A stretch of 64,000 nucleotides of DNA from an uncultured Collinsella sp. (GCA_900541125.1 UQIK01000007.1:1-64000); one strand, 5' to 3'; counted from the stretch's first letter, positions 24,328 through 32,909 are shown. The notes: generated by a model from the sequence alone, not told the origin. Program-made: numbers and translations.

Positions 24328-25857
24328 ATGAACGAGTCATATCGCCTGGGCGAGCAATCGATTATTACCTATCTTCAGCGACTTGCGAACGGCGTCTCGA
24401 CCGCTGAACTCGATGTTGCCGCGCTGCCTGCTGAGCTACGCGCCGTTGGTGAGCAACTGCAAAAGACGCATGCCATCCTGCAACAAGAGCGCCAGCTGCT
24501 TGAGCGCAACGCCTATATCGATCCGCTCACCAACTTGGGCAACCGCAACGGATTCGACCGTCACGTCGAGCAACTCTGGCGCAAAGGCGACCCCTTCACC
24601 TGCGCCTATATTGACATCGACCATCTCAAGCATTGCAACGATAGGTTTGGCCACGCCGAAGGCAATCGCTATATTCTGAGCATCTGCCGCACGCTCTCCG
24701 AAACCATGGAGCACGATGAGATGCTGTTCCGTATCGGTGGAGACGAGTTTGTGCTCATCTCGCCCTCCGCAAACGAGATTGAACTCGAGCAGCGCTTGGA
24801 GCAGGTGCGTACCAGGCTGATCGAGGCGAGCTCAGGTGGCAAGGCGCCCATGATCGGCAGCTTTAGCTTTGGCTGCTCGCGCGTCGATCCACTTGCTGGC
24901 GACACGCGTCGCCAGATGACGATGGATGCCGATCGCAAGATGTATCGCTATAAGCTTATGCATCGTGTGCAGCAACCGAAAGACGATGACGCGCTGCAAC
25001 GCCCAATCGTCGATCAGCTTCCCTGCAACGACCGGGTGTTCCAAGCGATCTCCATGAGCTCCGAGACGCGCTATCCGTTTATCCTCAATCTCGATACGGG
25101 AGAATCGCAATGGTCGGTTAACGCCGTGCGCGATTTTGACCTGCCCTCCCAGCACCCTTTTAACTCACTCGACATGTGGCTCGCCCGCGTTCATCCCGAG
25201 GACCGCGACAACGTACGTGCCGAGCTCGACATGGTGATAAACGGCACGTGGCACTTCCACTACATGCAGTATCGCGTAATGGATGCCACCGGAAAATACG
25301 CGCTTTGCGACTGCACGGGCTACCGCTTGGACGGCACCGATACCGAGCCCGGCATGTATGTGGGCATTATCATCAACCGAAGCTTGGCAGATACGACCGA
25401 TTCCGTGACCGGCTTGGGCGATATTCACGCCCTGGTCAATGCCATTGGCGAAATGCGTCGCGTGGCGCGCAAGGCTGGTTTGATCGCCATCAAAATCGAC
25501 GATATCGCTCAGGTCAATGCCCGCTTTGGCTTTGATGCGGGCGACCGCGTTTTGGCAGAAAGCGCCGCCTGCCTCATGGAATGCTCGCGCGGCAAGGGTC
25601 GCCTGTTCCGCTCGACGGGGCCGACGTTCGCGGCGCTTTTCGACGACTTTGATCCCGAAGAGACCGACGCGATCGCAGAAGAAATCGAGCGGTTCCTGGG
25701 TTCTCCCGTGCTCATCGGCTCGCTTGAATATCAGCCACCCATTCGTGTGGCGACACTTCATCTGGACGCTGTCGATCGACAGCCCGTTTCCATTTTGAAC
25801 GAGCTCAAAGCGCGGCTTATAGAGGCACCGCAAGTACCGGGCACCAAGCTGGACTAG
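24328..25857 (+). CDS. diguanylate cyclase: GGDEF-PAS-degenerate GGDEF
   Basis: This 509-residue soluble protein has a short N-terminal helical region, a GGDEF domain with intact signature at residues 137-141 and no RxxD inhibitory site, a PAS domain (about 225-345) and a second, degenerate GGDEF-like domain (about 350-500, RSTGPTF at the signature position). It mirrors the first half of the preceding protein and lacks its third GGDEF and EAL, so one probably arose from the other by duplication. It should make c-di-GMP. The ribosome site AAGGAGGTTATCCA is unusually long, complementary to the 16S 3' end at nearly every position, 9 nt before ATG 24328. Confidence 0.9.
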   Translation: MNESYRLGEQSIITYLQRLANGVSTAELDVAALPAELRAVGEQLQKTHAILQQERQLLERNAYIDPLTNLGNRNGFDRHVEQLWRKGDPFTCAYIDIDHLKHCNDRFGHAEGNRYILSICRTLSETMEHDEMLFRIGGDEFVLISPSANEIELEQRLEQVRTRLIEASSGGKAPMIGSFSFGCSRVDPLAGDTRRQMTMDADRKMYRYKLMHRVQQPKDDDALQRPIVDQLPCNDRVFQAISMSSETRYPFILNLDTGESQWSVNAVRDFDLPSQHPFNSLDMWLARVHPEDRDNVRAELDMVINGTWHFHYMQYRVMDATGKYALCDCTGYRLDGTDTEPGMYVGIIINRSLADTTDSVTGLGDIHALVNAIGEMRRVARKAGLIAIKIDDIAQVNARFGFDAGDRVLAESAACLMECSRGKGRLFRSTGPTFAALFDDFDPEETDAIAEEIERFLGSPVLIGSLEYQPPIRVATLHLDAVDRQPVSILNELKARLIEAPQVPGTKLD

Positions 25858-25861
25858 CGTT

Positions 25862-25906
25862 GTGGGGCGCGATGTGAAACACAAGCCGTTTCACATCGCG
25901 CCCCAC
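25862..25906. terminator. perfect 19-bp hairpin after the diguanylate cyclase gene
   Basis: GTGGGGCGCGATGTGAAAC and its complement flank ACAAGCC. The stem is perfect but lacks a T-run. Confidence 0.65.
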
Positions 25907-25968
25907 GCCATCTGCCCTCTCGTGCGATAATCCTCCGCAGAAGTCACCGACAGCAGAGGGAGTTTGTG

Positions 25969-26592
25969 ATGAAGGTTCTTTTGGTCAATGGCAGTCCCAA
26001 GGCAAACGGCAACACCGCCCGCGCACTCGCCGAGGTCGCCGAGCAGCTCAATGCCGAAGGCATTGATACCGAGGTGTTTCAGCTGGGCGCCAAGCCCATT
26101 CGCGACTGCATCGGCTGCGGTCAGTGCGGCAAACTTGGCGGTCGCTGTACCTTTGACGACGACGTGGTGAACGAGCTCATCGCTGCCGCCGAGCAGGCAG
26201 ATGGCTTTGTCTTTGGCTCACCTGTCTACTATGCGCACCCCAGCGGCCGCATCCTTTCGGCCCTCGATCGCGCCTTCTATGCGGGCGGGCATGCCTTTGA
26301 GCACAAACCCGGCGCCGCAGTCGCCGTCGCCCGCCGCGGCGGCACGTCGACCACCTTCGATGTGCTCAACAAGTACTTCACCATTAAGCAAATGCCCGTA
26401 GTTGCCTCCACCTACTGGAACAACGTATTTGGCCGCGTGCCCGGCGACGCCGATGGGGATGCCGAGGGCCTTGCCACCATGCGAAACATCGGCAAAAACA
26501 TGGCCTGGCTCCTGCGCTGCATCGAGGCAGGTCAGGCCGCCGGTATCAACGCACCCGAGGCAGATCGAGCAACGACCAACTTCATCAGGTAG
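25969..26592 (+). CDS. NADPH-dependent FMN reductase / iron-sulfur flavoprotein-like
   Basis: This 207-residue flavodoxin-fold protein starts MKVLLVNGSPKANGNTA, the FMN phosphate loop. It carries CIGCGQCGKLGGRC, a Cys cluster typical of the flavoprotein group that binds a metal centre or uses dithiols, and later GSPVYYAHPSGR. It probably reduces quinones or nitro-type compounds. ATG 25969 is used (GAGGGAG upstream); a GTG one codon earlier is possible. The Cys-less ArsC-like gene follows after 11 nt, so the two form an operon. Confidence 0.84.
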   Translation: MKVLLVNGSPKANGNTARALAEVAEQLNAEGIDTEVFQLGAKPIRDCIGCGQCGKLGGRCTFDDDVVNELIAAAEQADGFVFGSPVYYAHPSGRILSALDRAFYAGGHAFEHKPGAAVAVARRGGTSTTFDVLNKYFTIKQMPVVASTYWNNVFGRVPGDADGDAEGLATMRNIGKNMAWLLRCIEAGQAAGINAPEADRATTNFIR

Positions 26593-26603
26593 AACGGTGG
26601 AAC

Positions 26604-26945
26604 ATGAATATCCAGATTTTTGGCACAAAAAAGTCGTTCGACACCAAGAAGGCCCAGCGCTATTTTAAGGAGCGCCGCATTAAGGTGCAGTTTATTGACC
26701 TTAAGGAAAAGGAAATGAGCAAAGGCGAGCTCACGAGCGTGATGCAGGCGGTCGGCGGCATCGACAAGCTGCTCAACCCCAAGGCTAAGGACGAGGAGAC
26801 GCTCGCACTCATTCAGCACCTTACCCCCAGTCAGCGCTTCGATAAACTGCTCGAGAACCAGCAGGTTCTAGCCGAGCCCATCGTGCGCAACGGCAAAAAG
26901 GCCACCGTCGGTTATTGCCCCGATGTGTGGGGAGCCTGGGAGTAG
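26604..26945 (+). CDS. ArsC/Spx-fold protein without the active-site cysteines
   Basis: This 113-residue protein has the ArsC/YffB/Spx thioredoxin-like layout, including the C-terminal VRNGKKATVGY stretch (compare the RP-loop region). At the redox site, where family members have C or CxxC, it reads FGTKKSFDTKKA, with Ser and Thr instead of Cys. The only Cys is near the end (GYCPDVW). It cannot be a normal arsenate reductase; a binding or regulatory role is more likely. It is co-transcribed with the flavoprotein gene. Confidence 0.72.
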   Translation: MNIQIFGTKKSFDTKKAQRYFKERRIKVQFIDLKEKEMSKGELTSVMQAVGGIDKLLNPKAKDEETLALIQHLTPSQRFDKLLENQQVLAEPIVRNGKKATVGYCPDVWGAWE

Positions 26946-27031
26946 CCTGTGTTATTTGCCGGCGCGTGGGTATAAGAGCAGACGTTTGGCATAAGATTTA
27001 ACTGTAAGCCATGTCTAACAAAGGAGGGCAC

Positions 27032-28162
27032 ATGCCCAACAAACCCGTGAAGATCATCATGCTTACCGGATACCTCGGTGCCGGCAAGACCACGCTGCTC
27101 AACCACATCCTCGCTAACGACGGCGGCATCCGCGCCGCCGTGATCGTCAACGATATCGGCGAGATCAACGTCGACGCCAGCCTTATCGCCGACGGCGGCC
27201 TTTCCGAGACCGACGACCTCATCCCGCTCACCAACGGCTGCATCTGCTGCACGCTTTCGGACGACCTTGCTAACCAGCTGCAGGGCATCGCCGATTCGGG
27301 CGACTACGATTACATCATCATCGAGGCCTCGGGCATTTGCGAGCCTATCCCCATCGCCTACACCATCTCGAGCTTCTGCGACGAGGCCAAGGTGGGCGGC
27401 GAGCCCAAGCTCGCGCTCGACAACATCGTGGCCGTGGTCGACTGCGCCCGCATGTACGACGAGTTCAATGGCGGCCGCGACCTGCTGGCAGAGGATATCG
27501 ACGAGGACGACATCGAAAGCCTGCTCATCCAGCAGATCGAGTTCTGCTCCACGCTGATCCTCAACAAGACCGATACCGTGAGCCCTGAGCAGATCGCCGA
27601 GCTCAAGGCCATCGTGCGCAGCCTGCAGAAAGACGCTGTGATTGTCGAGGCCCAAAACGGCGAGGTCCCCATGGAGGAGCTGCTCGATACCGACCGCTTC
27701 GACTTTATGCGCGCCTACAACTCCGCCGCCTGGATCGAGGCCATGGAGCACCCCGAGGAGCACGACGACCCCGAGGTGCTCGAGTACGACATCGAGACCT
27801 TTGTGTACTCGCGCCGCAAGCCGTTTGACCTGCAGAAGTTCACCGATTTTGTTGAGCAGGAATGGCCCGACGAGGTCATCCGCGTCAAGGGTCCGCTGTG
27901 GCAGACCGGCAATCCGGACATGTGCTACATGTTTGAGCAGGCCGGCCACCAGATGCGCCTGATGGAGAACGGTCTGTTTGTCGATTCTGCGCCCGAGGGC
28001 GAGAAGCAGAAGATCATCGACGAGAACCCCGAGATCATGCAAATTTGGGACGACGAGACGGGCGACCGCATGACGAGCCTGTGCATTATCGGCCGTCACA
28101 TGGACAAGGATGCGCTCATCGCCTCCCTCGATGCCTGCCTGACCGACTGGCACCGCGCCTAG
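27032..28162 (+). CDS. CobW/COG0523-family GTPase
   Basis: This 376-residue G3E GTPase has Walker A GYLGAGKTT near residue 10, the metal-binding motif GCICC (CxCC), a Walker B region IIIEASGICEP and NKTD for guanine specificity, plus a C-terminal CobW domain. The family inserts or traffics Zn, Co or similar metals. I see no Zur box or cobalamin gene beside it, so the metal is unknown. ATG 27032 follows AAAGGAGGGCAC. The gene ends before the terminator at 28203-28235. Confidence 0.9.
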   Translation: MPNKPVKIIMLTGYLGAGKTTLLNHILANDGGIRAAVIVNDIGEINVDASLIADGGLSETDDLIPLTNGCICCTLSDDLANQLQGIADSGDYDYIIIEASGICEPIPIAYTISSFCDEAKVGGEPKLALDNIVAVVDCARMYDEFNGGRDLLAEDIDEDDIESLLIQQIEFCSTLILNKTDTVSPEQIAELKAIVRSLQKDAVIVEAQNGEVPMEELLDTDRFDFMRAYNSAAWIEAMEHPEEHDDPEVLEYDIETFVYSRRKPFDLQKFTDFVEQEWPDEVIRVKGPLWQTGNPDMCYMFEQAGHQMRLMENGLFVDSAPEGEKQKIIDENPEIMQIWDDETGDRMTSLCIIGRHMDKDALIASLDACLTDWHRA

Positions 28163-28202
28163 GTTTATCCAAGCGGGTATTTTCCGCCTACGTAACCGCC
28201 AA

Positions 28203-28235
28203 ACCACCACGAAGGTGCCCTTCGTGGTGGTTTTT
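28203..28235 (+). terminator. terminator of the CobW-like gene
   Basis: ACCACCACGAAGG and CCTTCGTGGTGGT form a 13-bp stem followed by TTTTTCG, just upstream of trmL. Confidence 0.9.
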
Positions 28236-28256
28236 CGTTCTGAGCCAAGGAGATTC

Positions 28257-28856
28257 ATGTTCAACATTGTGCTGTATGCGCCCGAGATTCCGGCCAATAC
28301 GGGCAATATCGGCCGCACCTGCGTGGTTACCGGCGCCCGCCTGCATCTAGTGGAGCCGCTGGGGTTTTCGCTCGACGACAAGACGGTGCGTCGCGCCGGC
28401 CTGGGCTACTGGCAAAACTTGGACGTGACGACCTATGCCGGCTGGGAGGATTTCCTTGCGCGCAACGGCCTCTCCCCCGCCGATGGTCGCCTGCATCTGC
28501 TGACCAAAAAGGCACGCCGCACCTATGCGCAGAGCACCTACCGAGATGGCGACTACTTGGTCTTTGGCAGCGAGAGCTCGGGCATTCCCGAGGAGCTGCT
28601 CGCCGCGGCGCCCAAGCGCTGCGAGCGCATCCCCATGCTGCGCGATTGCGACTCACTCGACAACGCCGAGGCCTGGGAAGCCCACGAGGAATCGCTCGGG
28701 CATACCGAGGATGACCACGAAGCCATCCTTCAACAGGATATCTGCGGCAACTTCGTCAACCCCGACGACTACCGCATCAGCGCCCTCAATCTCTCCAACA
28801 GCGCCGCCATCGTCCTCTACGAGGCCCTGCGCCAGACAGGCTTTCCGGGAATGTGA
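28257..28856 (+). CDS. trmL: tRNA (cytidine(34)-2'-O)-methyltransferase
   Basis: TrmL methylates the wobble ribose of tRNA-Leu. The 199-residue SPOUT protein has the expected order: MFNIVLYAPEIPANTGNIGRTC, LHLVEPLGFSLDD, VFGSESSGIP and RISALNLSNSAAIVLYEALRQ, which forms the trefoil knot. The family is usually about 155 residues; the extra length is a charged insert (about 140-165). ATG 28257 has AAGGAG 5 nt upstream. The last codon and stop lie inside the family B palindrome at 28850-28898. Confidence 0.92.
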   Translation: MFNIVLYAPEIPANTGNIGRTCVVTGARLHLVEPLGFSLDDKTVRRAGLGYWQNLDVTTYAGWEDFLARNGLSPADGRLHLLTKKARRTYAQSTYRDGDYLVFGSESSGIPEELLAAAPKRCERIPMLRDCDSLDNAEAWEAHEESLGHTEDDHEAILQQDICGNFVNPDDYRISALNLSNSAAIVLYEALRQTGFPGM

Positions 28857-28898
28857 CAAAGGGACTGTCTCGTTGTCATATCGGACAATTGTCACATT
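28850..28898. repeat. palindromic repeat, family B (degenerate copy)
   Basis: AATGTGACAA at 28850-28859 and TTGTCACATT at 28889-28898 are inverted. Inside lies AGGGACTGTC, shared with the copies at 32914-32948 and 36642-36674. The left arm supplies the last codon (ATG) and stop (TGA) of trmL. Confidence 0.75.
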
Positions 28899-28922
28899 GA
28901 CACCCTTCAAACGAGATCAGAG

Positions 28923-28963
28923 ATGCCCGCTATTGCAACGTAAGGCATCGCGATAGCGGGCAT
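28923..28963. terminator. terminator between trmL and the DUF4230-like gene
   Basis: ATGCCCGCTAT and ATAGCGGGCAT form an 11-bp stem with a 19-nt loop between convergent genes. Confidence 0.65.
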
Positions 28964-28999
28964 TCAGCTGAATCAGTAATTTGATTTCAAAGGTAGATA

Positions 29000-29647
29000 T
29001 TAATCTTCGAATTCGACATTGACCCTTACGTCTGGACCACAGAACGTCGACACCTGCTTTTTCACCAGTTTTACTGCACGTTCATCAGATTTTTCCAGCA
29101 TGCCACTTTCTTGAACCTTTTGCCTCTGGTCCTTATCAGCCTGCTGAAGCAATTTATTTAAATCGTCCGTACTGACCTGATTCCAATTAAGAAAACCATT
29201 GTCCTCAACGTATTTTTTAAGCGAGTTCGGATCCGTTGACAACGTCACGATCTCGGAATGCGGAAGCGTAACATTAACAGATTTTATTACCGACTCGTTG
29301 TTTTTCGAACGATGGACTTTGACCTTCAGGTTCTCATCGTCTACGTTCAAGCCGATATCCGCCTTACCATCGATGGTCGCTACATATCGCTTAGTAGTAA
29401 ATGGGTTGTTAAAACCAAACGGATTCCCCGCATCGTCAATATATAGAACCTGAGTAAAATCGTATTCGTAGGTAAGCAACTTCGTTACCGGCTTAATTTC
29501 TTCCCGAATCGAATCATCGCTTATAACGGTCTGATCGCGCGTCAACCACAGGTACACGCAGCCGCCGCAAGCTGCAATCAAGCCTAACGCCAATAGGGCG
29601 ACAATTATCTTCTGGCCAATTGTTTTAAACGGATTGGAAACGCTCAT
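29000..29647 (-). CDS. membrane-anchored DUF4230-like protein
   Basis: This 215-residue protein has one N-terminal membrane helix (about residues 13-35) and an extracellular domain. The domain begins with the pattern of the DUF4230 family (EEIKPVTKLLTYEYDFTQVLYIDD), whose function is unknown. Base composition is clearly more AT-rich than the surrounding genes, as for the next gene. It may have been acquired together with the recombinase at 30969-31571. The start is ATG 29647. I infer a cell-envelope location only. Confidence 0.68.
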   Translation of the reverse strand: MSVSNPFKTIGQKIIVALLALGLIAACGGCVYLWLTRDQTVISDDSIREEIKPVTKLLTYEYDFTQVLYIDDAGNPFGFNNPFTTKRYVATIDGKADIGLNVDDENLKVKVHRSKNNESVIKSVNVTLPHSEIVTLSTDPNSLKKYVEDNGFLNWNQVSTDDLNKLLQQADKDQRQKVQESGMLEKSDERAVKLVKKQVSTFCGPDVRVNVEFED

Positions 29648-29895
29648 TTAACCCTTGTCCTCCAGTTGTCCTCAGGGTAATTACGGACTCAATTCATTTA
29701 TATTGGGTTTTGATGTCAACCAATTCAGAAAGGAAGGACTTAAATCCAACATAATATAAATACATATTCATACGTTAATTTAATACCTATTCTGCTGCAC
29801 GTATCTTTAGAAAGATTGGGGCACAGACCATAGGCCGGCACCCCAATCCATACATAGGCATCATAACGCGTTGATCATTCGATCATATGCCCACG
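29648..29895. other. AT-rich spacer with one hairpin
   Basis: This 248-nt stretch has no coding frame that I can support. A stem GATTGGGG/CCCCAATC (29814-29848) may terminate the upstream secreted-protein gene. The AT content is the highest in the window. Confidence 0.5.
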
Positions 29896-30780
29896 TTAAT
29901 CAACTGAAACGCTGACGTCCATCCGCTGATCTCGGTCGCTATATCCGATCATCAATTCCCGTCCCTTTTTATCCTTTGCGCAAAAACTGCTGTCATACGA
30001 ATATTCGATGTCCTTGTATCCCTTTTTCTTGCAAGCTTTGATGTATTTGTCGTACCCATCATGATCGATGCCAAATGCGACAAACGAAAGGCAGTCTTTT
30101 TCGTCTAACGACGTATAAACGATAGGGCAGTCAGGCTTCGGCAAGGATTTTGCAAGGGCTTTTGTTGGCCAGTCATACGCCTTGACACCGCCCTTTGATG
30201 AAGTCGTATAGGTTTTCGACTTGAAACTATAGTACTCGAGATATATCTTTCCATCGCCGCCTAGATAGGCAATAGTCGCCACTGAAGGCTCCATCAGGTC
30301 ATATTGATTCTGCTGGGCATTGGCGACATAGTCACCATGGGTAATGCACGGAACGCTATCAACCGATTCTCGCTTCTCGACGATTCGCTGGCTATCCGCC
30401 GTTATTTTCAGCGTTGAATAATCGTGCGCAGCCTCTTCCTCATCAAAAACGTCAGTAAACAGAAGTTTCTGTTCGTCGGTCAACTCCCCTTTCGGCTCAA
30501 ACTGAATAGTGAACTGAGCAATATCGAAGCTCGATTTATTGTCATATTCAAATGTCATCATCTCGACGCCATCAACAACGCCTTCTGAGACACTCCAGTT
30601 TAGTTGATCGATTTTTACTGAATCCTTCTTGCCTGGCTTTGGCTTCTTTCCACTTTTCTTAGTCGCTGCGAATGCGTATGTCGGGCTCCAGCCGCGACCC
30701 GTAATTCCGAGTGGTAGAGAAATGCCGATTAGCGCCGCCGCGCTAAAAGCCAGAACTGCCGTAAATAACTTTTTCTTCAT
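29896..30780 (-). CDS. secreted protein of unknown function
   Basis: I do not recognise this 294-residue protein. Residues 1-39 form a Sec signal peptide (basic start, hydrophobic core, AFA cleavage region). A Lys-rich linker follows, then a beta-rich domain and a C-terminal block (about 230-294) of the form YDKYIKACKKKGYKDIEYSYDSS...GRELMIGYSDRDQRMDVSVS, which resembles small repeats found in lipoproteins of gut Gram-positives. There is no lipobox Cys. It is AT-richer than its flanks, like the DUF4230-like gene beside it. The start is ATG 30780. Confidence 0.6.
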   Translation of the reverse strand: MKKKLFTAVLAFSAAALIGISLPLGITGRGWSPTYAFAATKKSGKKPKPGKKDSVKIDQLNWSVSEGVVDGVEMMTFEYDNKSSFDIAQFTIQFEPKGELTDEQKLLFTDVFDEEEAAHDYSTLKITADSQRIVEKRESVDSVPCITHGDYVANAQQNQYDLMEPSVATIAYLGGDGKIYLEYYSFKSKTYTTSSKGGVKAYDWPTKALAKSLPKPDCPIVYTSLDEKDCLSFVAFGIDHDGYDKYIKACKKKGYKDIEYSYDSSFCAKDKKGRELMIGYSDRDQRMDVSVSVD

Positions 30781-30809
30781 TACATATCCCTTGGTAGTCG
30801 TTTAACCTC

Positions 30810-30928
30810 CCCCTCGTCAAAAAGCAGACGAATTGGCAACGCGGTGGCACTATTTGGTTCCGGGGCGTGAACTGGATAAACATCGAGGGAAGGAGTGGAC
30901 TCCGTGCAATAAACTCCCCTCGTCAAAA
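30810..30928. repeat. 13-bp direct repeats beside the recombinase gene
   Basis: CCCCTCGTCAAAA occurs at 30810-30822 and 30916-30928, 106 bp apart, in the spacer between the secreted-protein gene and the recombinase 3' end. They could mark a recombination or insertion point. The 188-nt spacer holds no gene that I can support. Confidence 0.45.
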
Positions 30929-30968
30929 TGTCTAGTTAAAGAGGACGGACAGACGGCGAACGGTCATA

Positions 30969-31571
30969 TCAGTTCGTATCCGCCCGTCTCCAACGATCGA
31001 ACGTCGATGCGCTGACGTTCAGGAGCATTGCGGCCTCTCGCCTCGTAACTTCACCTCCTTCGAATGATTTGATGACATCGCGGTAGCTATCCGGACGTTC
31101 GAGCGTCGGTCTCCCAAATCTCACACCCCGCAGACGCGCCGACGCGATACCCTCCGCCTGGCGCTGCTTTATGTTTTCGCGCTCCACCTGAGCCACGTAG
31201 CTCAAAACCTGAAGCACTAGATCGGCAATAAAAGTCCCCGTAATTCCATTGGGTTGTTCGCGTGTATCAAGCAATGGCATATCGAGCACCACGATGGCAA
31301 CGCGTTTGTCCGTCGTTAGGCGACGCCATTCATCGAGAACTTCACGGTAGTCGCGACCCAATCGATCGATACTCTTAATCACCAAAACGTCCCCTTCGCG
31401 CAGACGACGAAGAAGACGCCGGTACTGAGGACGCCTGAAGTCCTTTCCACTCGCTTTGTCAGCATAGATCAAATTCGTTTGGACCGGAAACCGCTCCAGC
31501 GCATCCAGTTGGCGATCCAGGTTCTGATCTGCTGACGAAACTCGAGCATACCCATAGATTCTGTTTTTCAT
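30969..31571 (-). CDS. serine recombinase (resolvase/invertase family)
   Basis: This 200-residue site-specific recombinase has the catalytic domain at residues 1-135, with nucleophile Ser in YARVSS, RLGRDYREVL and the long E helix, and a C-terminal helix-turn-helix (about 165-195, TRREAAMLLNVSASTFDRW). It cuts DNA through a phosphoserine link. No transposase or invertible segment is evident nearby. A perfect palindrome at 31650-31666 could be its site. ATG 31571 is chosen; the ribosome site is weak (GGGG). It suggests the AT-rich block 28.9-31.6 kb was mobile. Confidence 0.87.
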   Translation of the reverse strand: MKNRIYGYARVSSADQNLDRQLDALERFPVQTNLIYADKASGKDFRRPQYRRLLRRLREGDVLVIKSIDRLGRDYREVLDEWRRLTTDKRVAIVVLDMPLLDTREQPNGITGTFIADLVLQVLSYVAQVERENIKQRQAEGIASARLRGVRFGRPTLERPDSYRDVIKSFEGGEVTRREAAMLLNVSASTFDRWRRADTN

Positions 31572-31649
31572 GATTGCCCCTATCAGCCGCACGATGGCAG
31601 CTTCAGCTCATCTGAGAGCCCACTCACAATAGGGCGTGCAAATTTCGCG

Positions 31650-31666
31650 AATGGGTTGAACCCATT
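31650..31666. promoter_or_regulatory. palindrome upstream of the recombinase (possible res site or operator)
   Basis: AATGGGTT-G-AACCCATT is a perfect 8-bp inverted repeat about one base. It lies 79 nt upstream of the recombinase start. Confidence 0.5.
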
Positions 31667-31735
31667 TTCGGGCTCCAACGTAAGCTATTCAAGCACCGCT
31701 TCGATAACGCACGACGCCAACCTTATGCTTTGAAA

Positions 31736-31785
31736 TGAAATTAATCGTTTTTAATTGAGATTAATTAGAATAAAATGAAATTAAC
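31736..31785. promoter_or_regulatory. three direct repeats with 20-bp period (candidate operator)
   Basis: TGAAATTAAT (31736), TGAGATTAAT (31756) and TGAAATTAAC (31776) start exactly 20 bp apart, two helical turns, so a protein would meet all three on one face. A TAGAAT box at 31766-31771 could be a -10 element, which would make binding repressive. The block ends 24 nt before the ATPase start. Confidence 0.65.
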
Positions 31786-31808
31786 CCGAGACGCTAAAGG
31801 AGGGCATT

Positions 31809-32909
31809 GTGGAATACCTCGAAAACCCGTTTACCCCTAGCTTTGGCGAGGTTCCTGCCCATCTCGCTGGCAGACAACAGATTATTCGGGATTTGGACCG
31901 TGCCTTCTTGAGCCAGCGCAGGCGCCCAGAATTGACCTCGATCTTCTCAGGCGCGCGTGGAACCGGTAAAACCGCTCTCATGTCGTCGCTCGCGACAAGG
32001 GCGGAAACCCACGGCTGGATAGCCGTAAAGACGACCGCGCTCCCGGGAATGCTTGAGGAAATCGAGCTCGGGACGAAACGTGCCGCAGCCCATCTCATCG
32101 ACCCGTCCACCCACTTCGAAGTCACCGGCCTCGGAATTGCACCGCTCGGCAGCATCGAGGTCAATCGCGTTCACGATGCCTCAACCTGGCGTTATCGCAT
32201 GAGCGACATCATCGACCAGCTCAACGAGGCGGGCACCGGTCTGCTCGTCACGGTTGACGAGGTGGACCCGACACTCGACGAGATGATTCAGCTTGCAGCG
32301 ACGTATCAGCACTTTGTGACCGATGGGAAACGCGTCGCCCTGCTCATGGCGGGACTTCCCAACAACGTCTCGACGTTGCTGAACCACAAGACGGTCTCGT
32401 TCCTTCGCCGCGCCCAACAATATCATCTGGGTCGCATTGCCGACTATGACGTGCGCGAGGCCTTGATTCGCACAATCCAGGAAAACGATCGCCTGGCAGA
32501 TGCTGAGGGAATCGATCGAGCCGTTCGCTCGATCTCTGGTTTTCCCTTCCTATTGCAACTCGTAGGCTACCGTGCTTGGGACCTCACAAGCGATTCGAAG
32601 GAAATCTCGTCACGCGACTTTGACCTGGGAATCAAAATCGCGCGCGACGAGATGGACGACCGAATCCTCGCGGCAACCTATCGGGAACTCACGGCAGAGG
32701 ACAAGCGATTCCTCATCGCCATGCTCGATGACGAGGAAGAGTCCACCACCGCAGACCTTGTCGAGCGCCTTAAGCGTTCGCCGCAGCAGGTCTCCCGCTA
32801 CCGACGCCGCATGATAGACGCCGGCATCATCGGGGAGCGAGGACGAGGGCTCGTCGCATTTGAATTGCCATTCTTCCGCGACTATCTCGCAGCTCAATGC
32901 GTGAAATAG
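31809..32909 (+). CDS. AAA-type ATPase with C-terminal winged helix (copy 1)
   Basis: This 366-residue soluble ATPase opens with NPFTPSFGEVPAHLAGR, has Walker A GARGTGKT (48-55), Walker B LLVTVDE (145-151) and a sensor-1-like LLMAGLP. The C-terminal quarter (about 295-360) looks like a winged helix (TTADLVERLKRSPQQVSRYRRRMIDAGII). The order resembles Orc1/Cdc6-like and STAND ATPases. A paralogue lies at 35456-36574. GTG 31809 has AAAGGAGGG upstream. Its promoter holds three phased repeats. Function is unknown; autoregulated DNA binding is my inference. It ends just before a perfect palindrome at 32914. Confidence 0.78.
   Translation: MEYLENPFTPSFGEVPAHLAGRQQIIRDLDRAFLSQRRRPELTSIFSGARGTGKTALMSSLATRAETHGWIAVKTTALPGMLEEIELGTKRAAAHLIDPSTHFEVTGLGIAPLGSIEVNRVHDASTWRYRMSDIIDQLNEAGTGLLVTVDEVDPTLDEMIQLAATYQHFVTDGKRVALLMAGLPNNVSTLLNHKTVSFLRRAQQYHLGRIADYDVREALIRTIQENDRLADAEGIDRAVRSISGFPFLLQLVGYRAWDLTSDSKEISSRDFDLGIKIARDEMDDRILAATYRELTAEDKRFLIAMLDDEEESTTADLVERLKRSPQQVSRYRRRMIDAGIIGERGRGLVAFELPFFRDYLAAQCVK

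Noticed and set aside
26912..28381. Long open frame opposite the CobW-like gene
   Set aside because: It overlaps the CobW-like gene and the trmL start, and has no motif or ribosome site.
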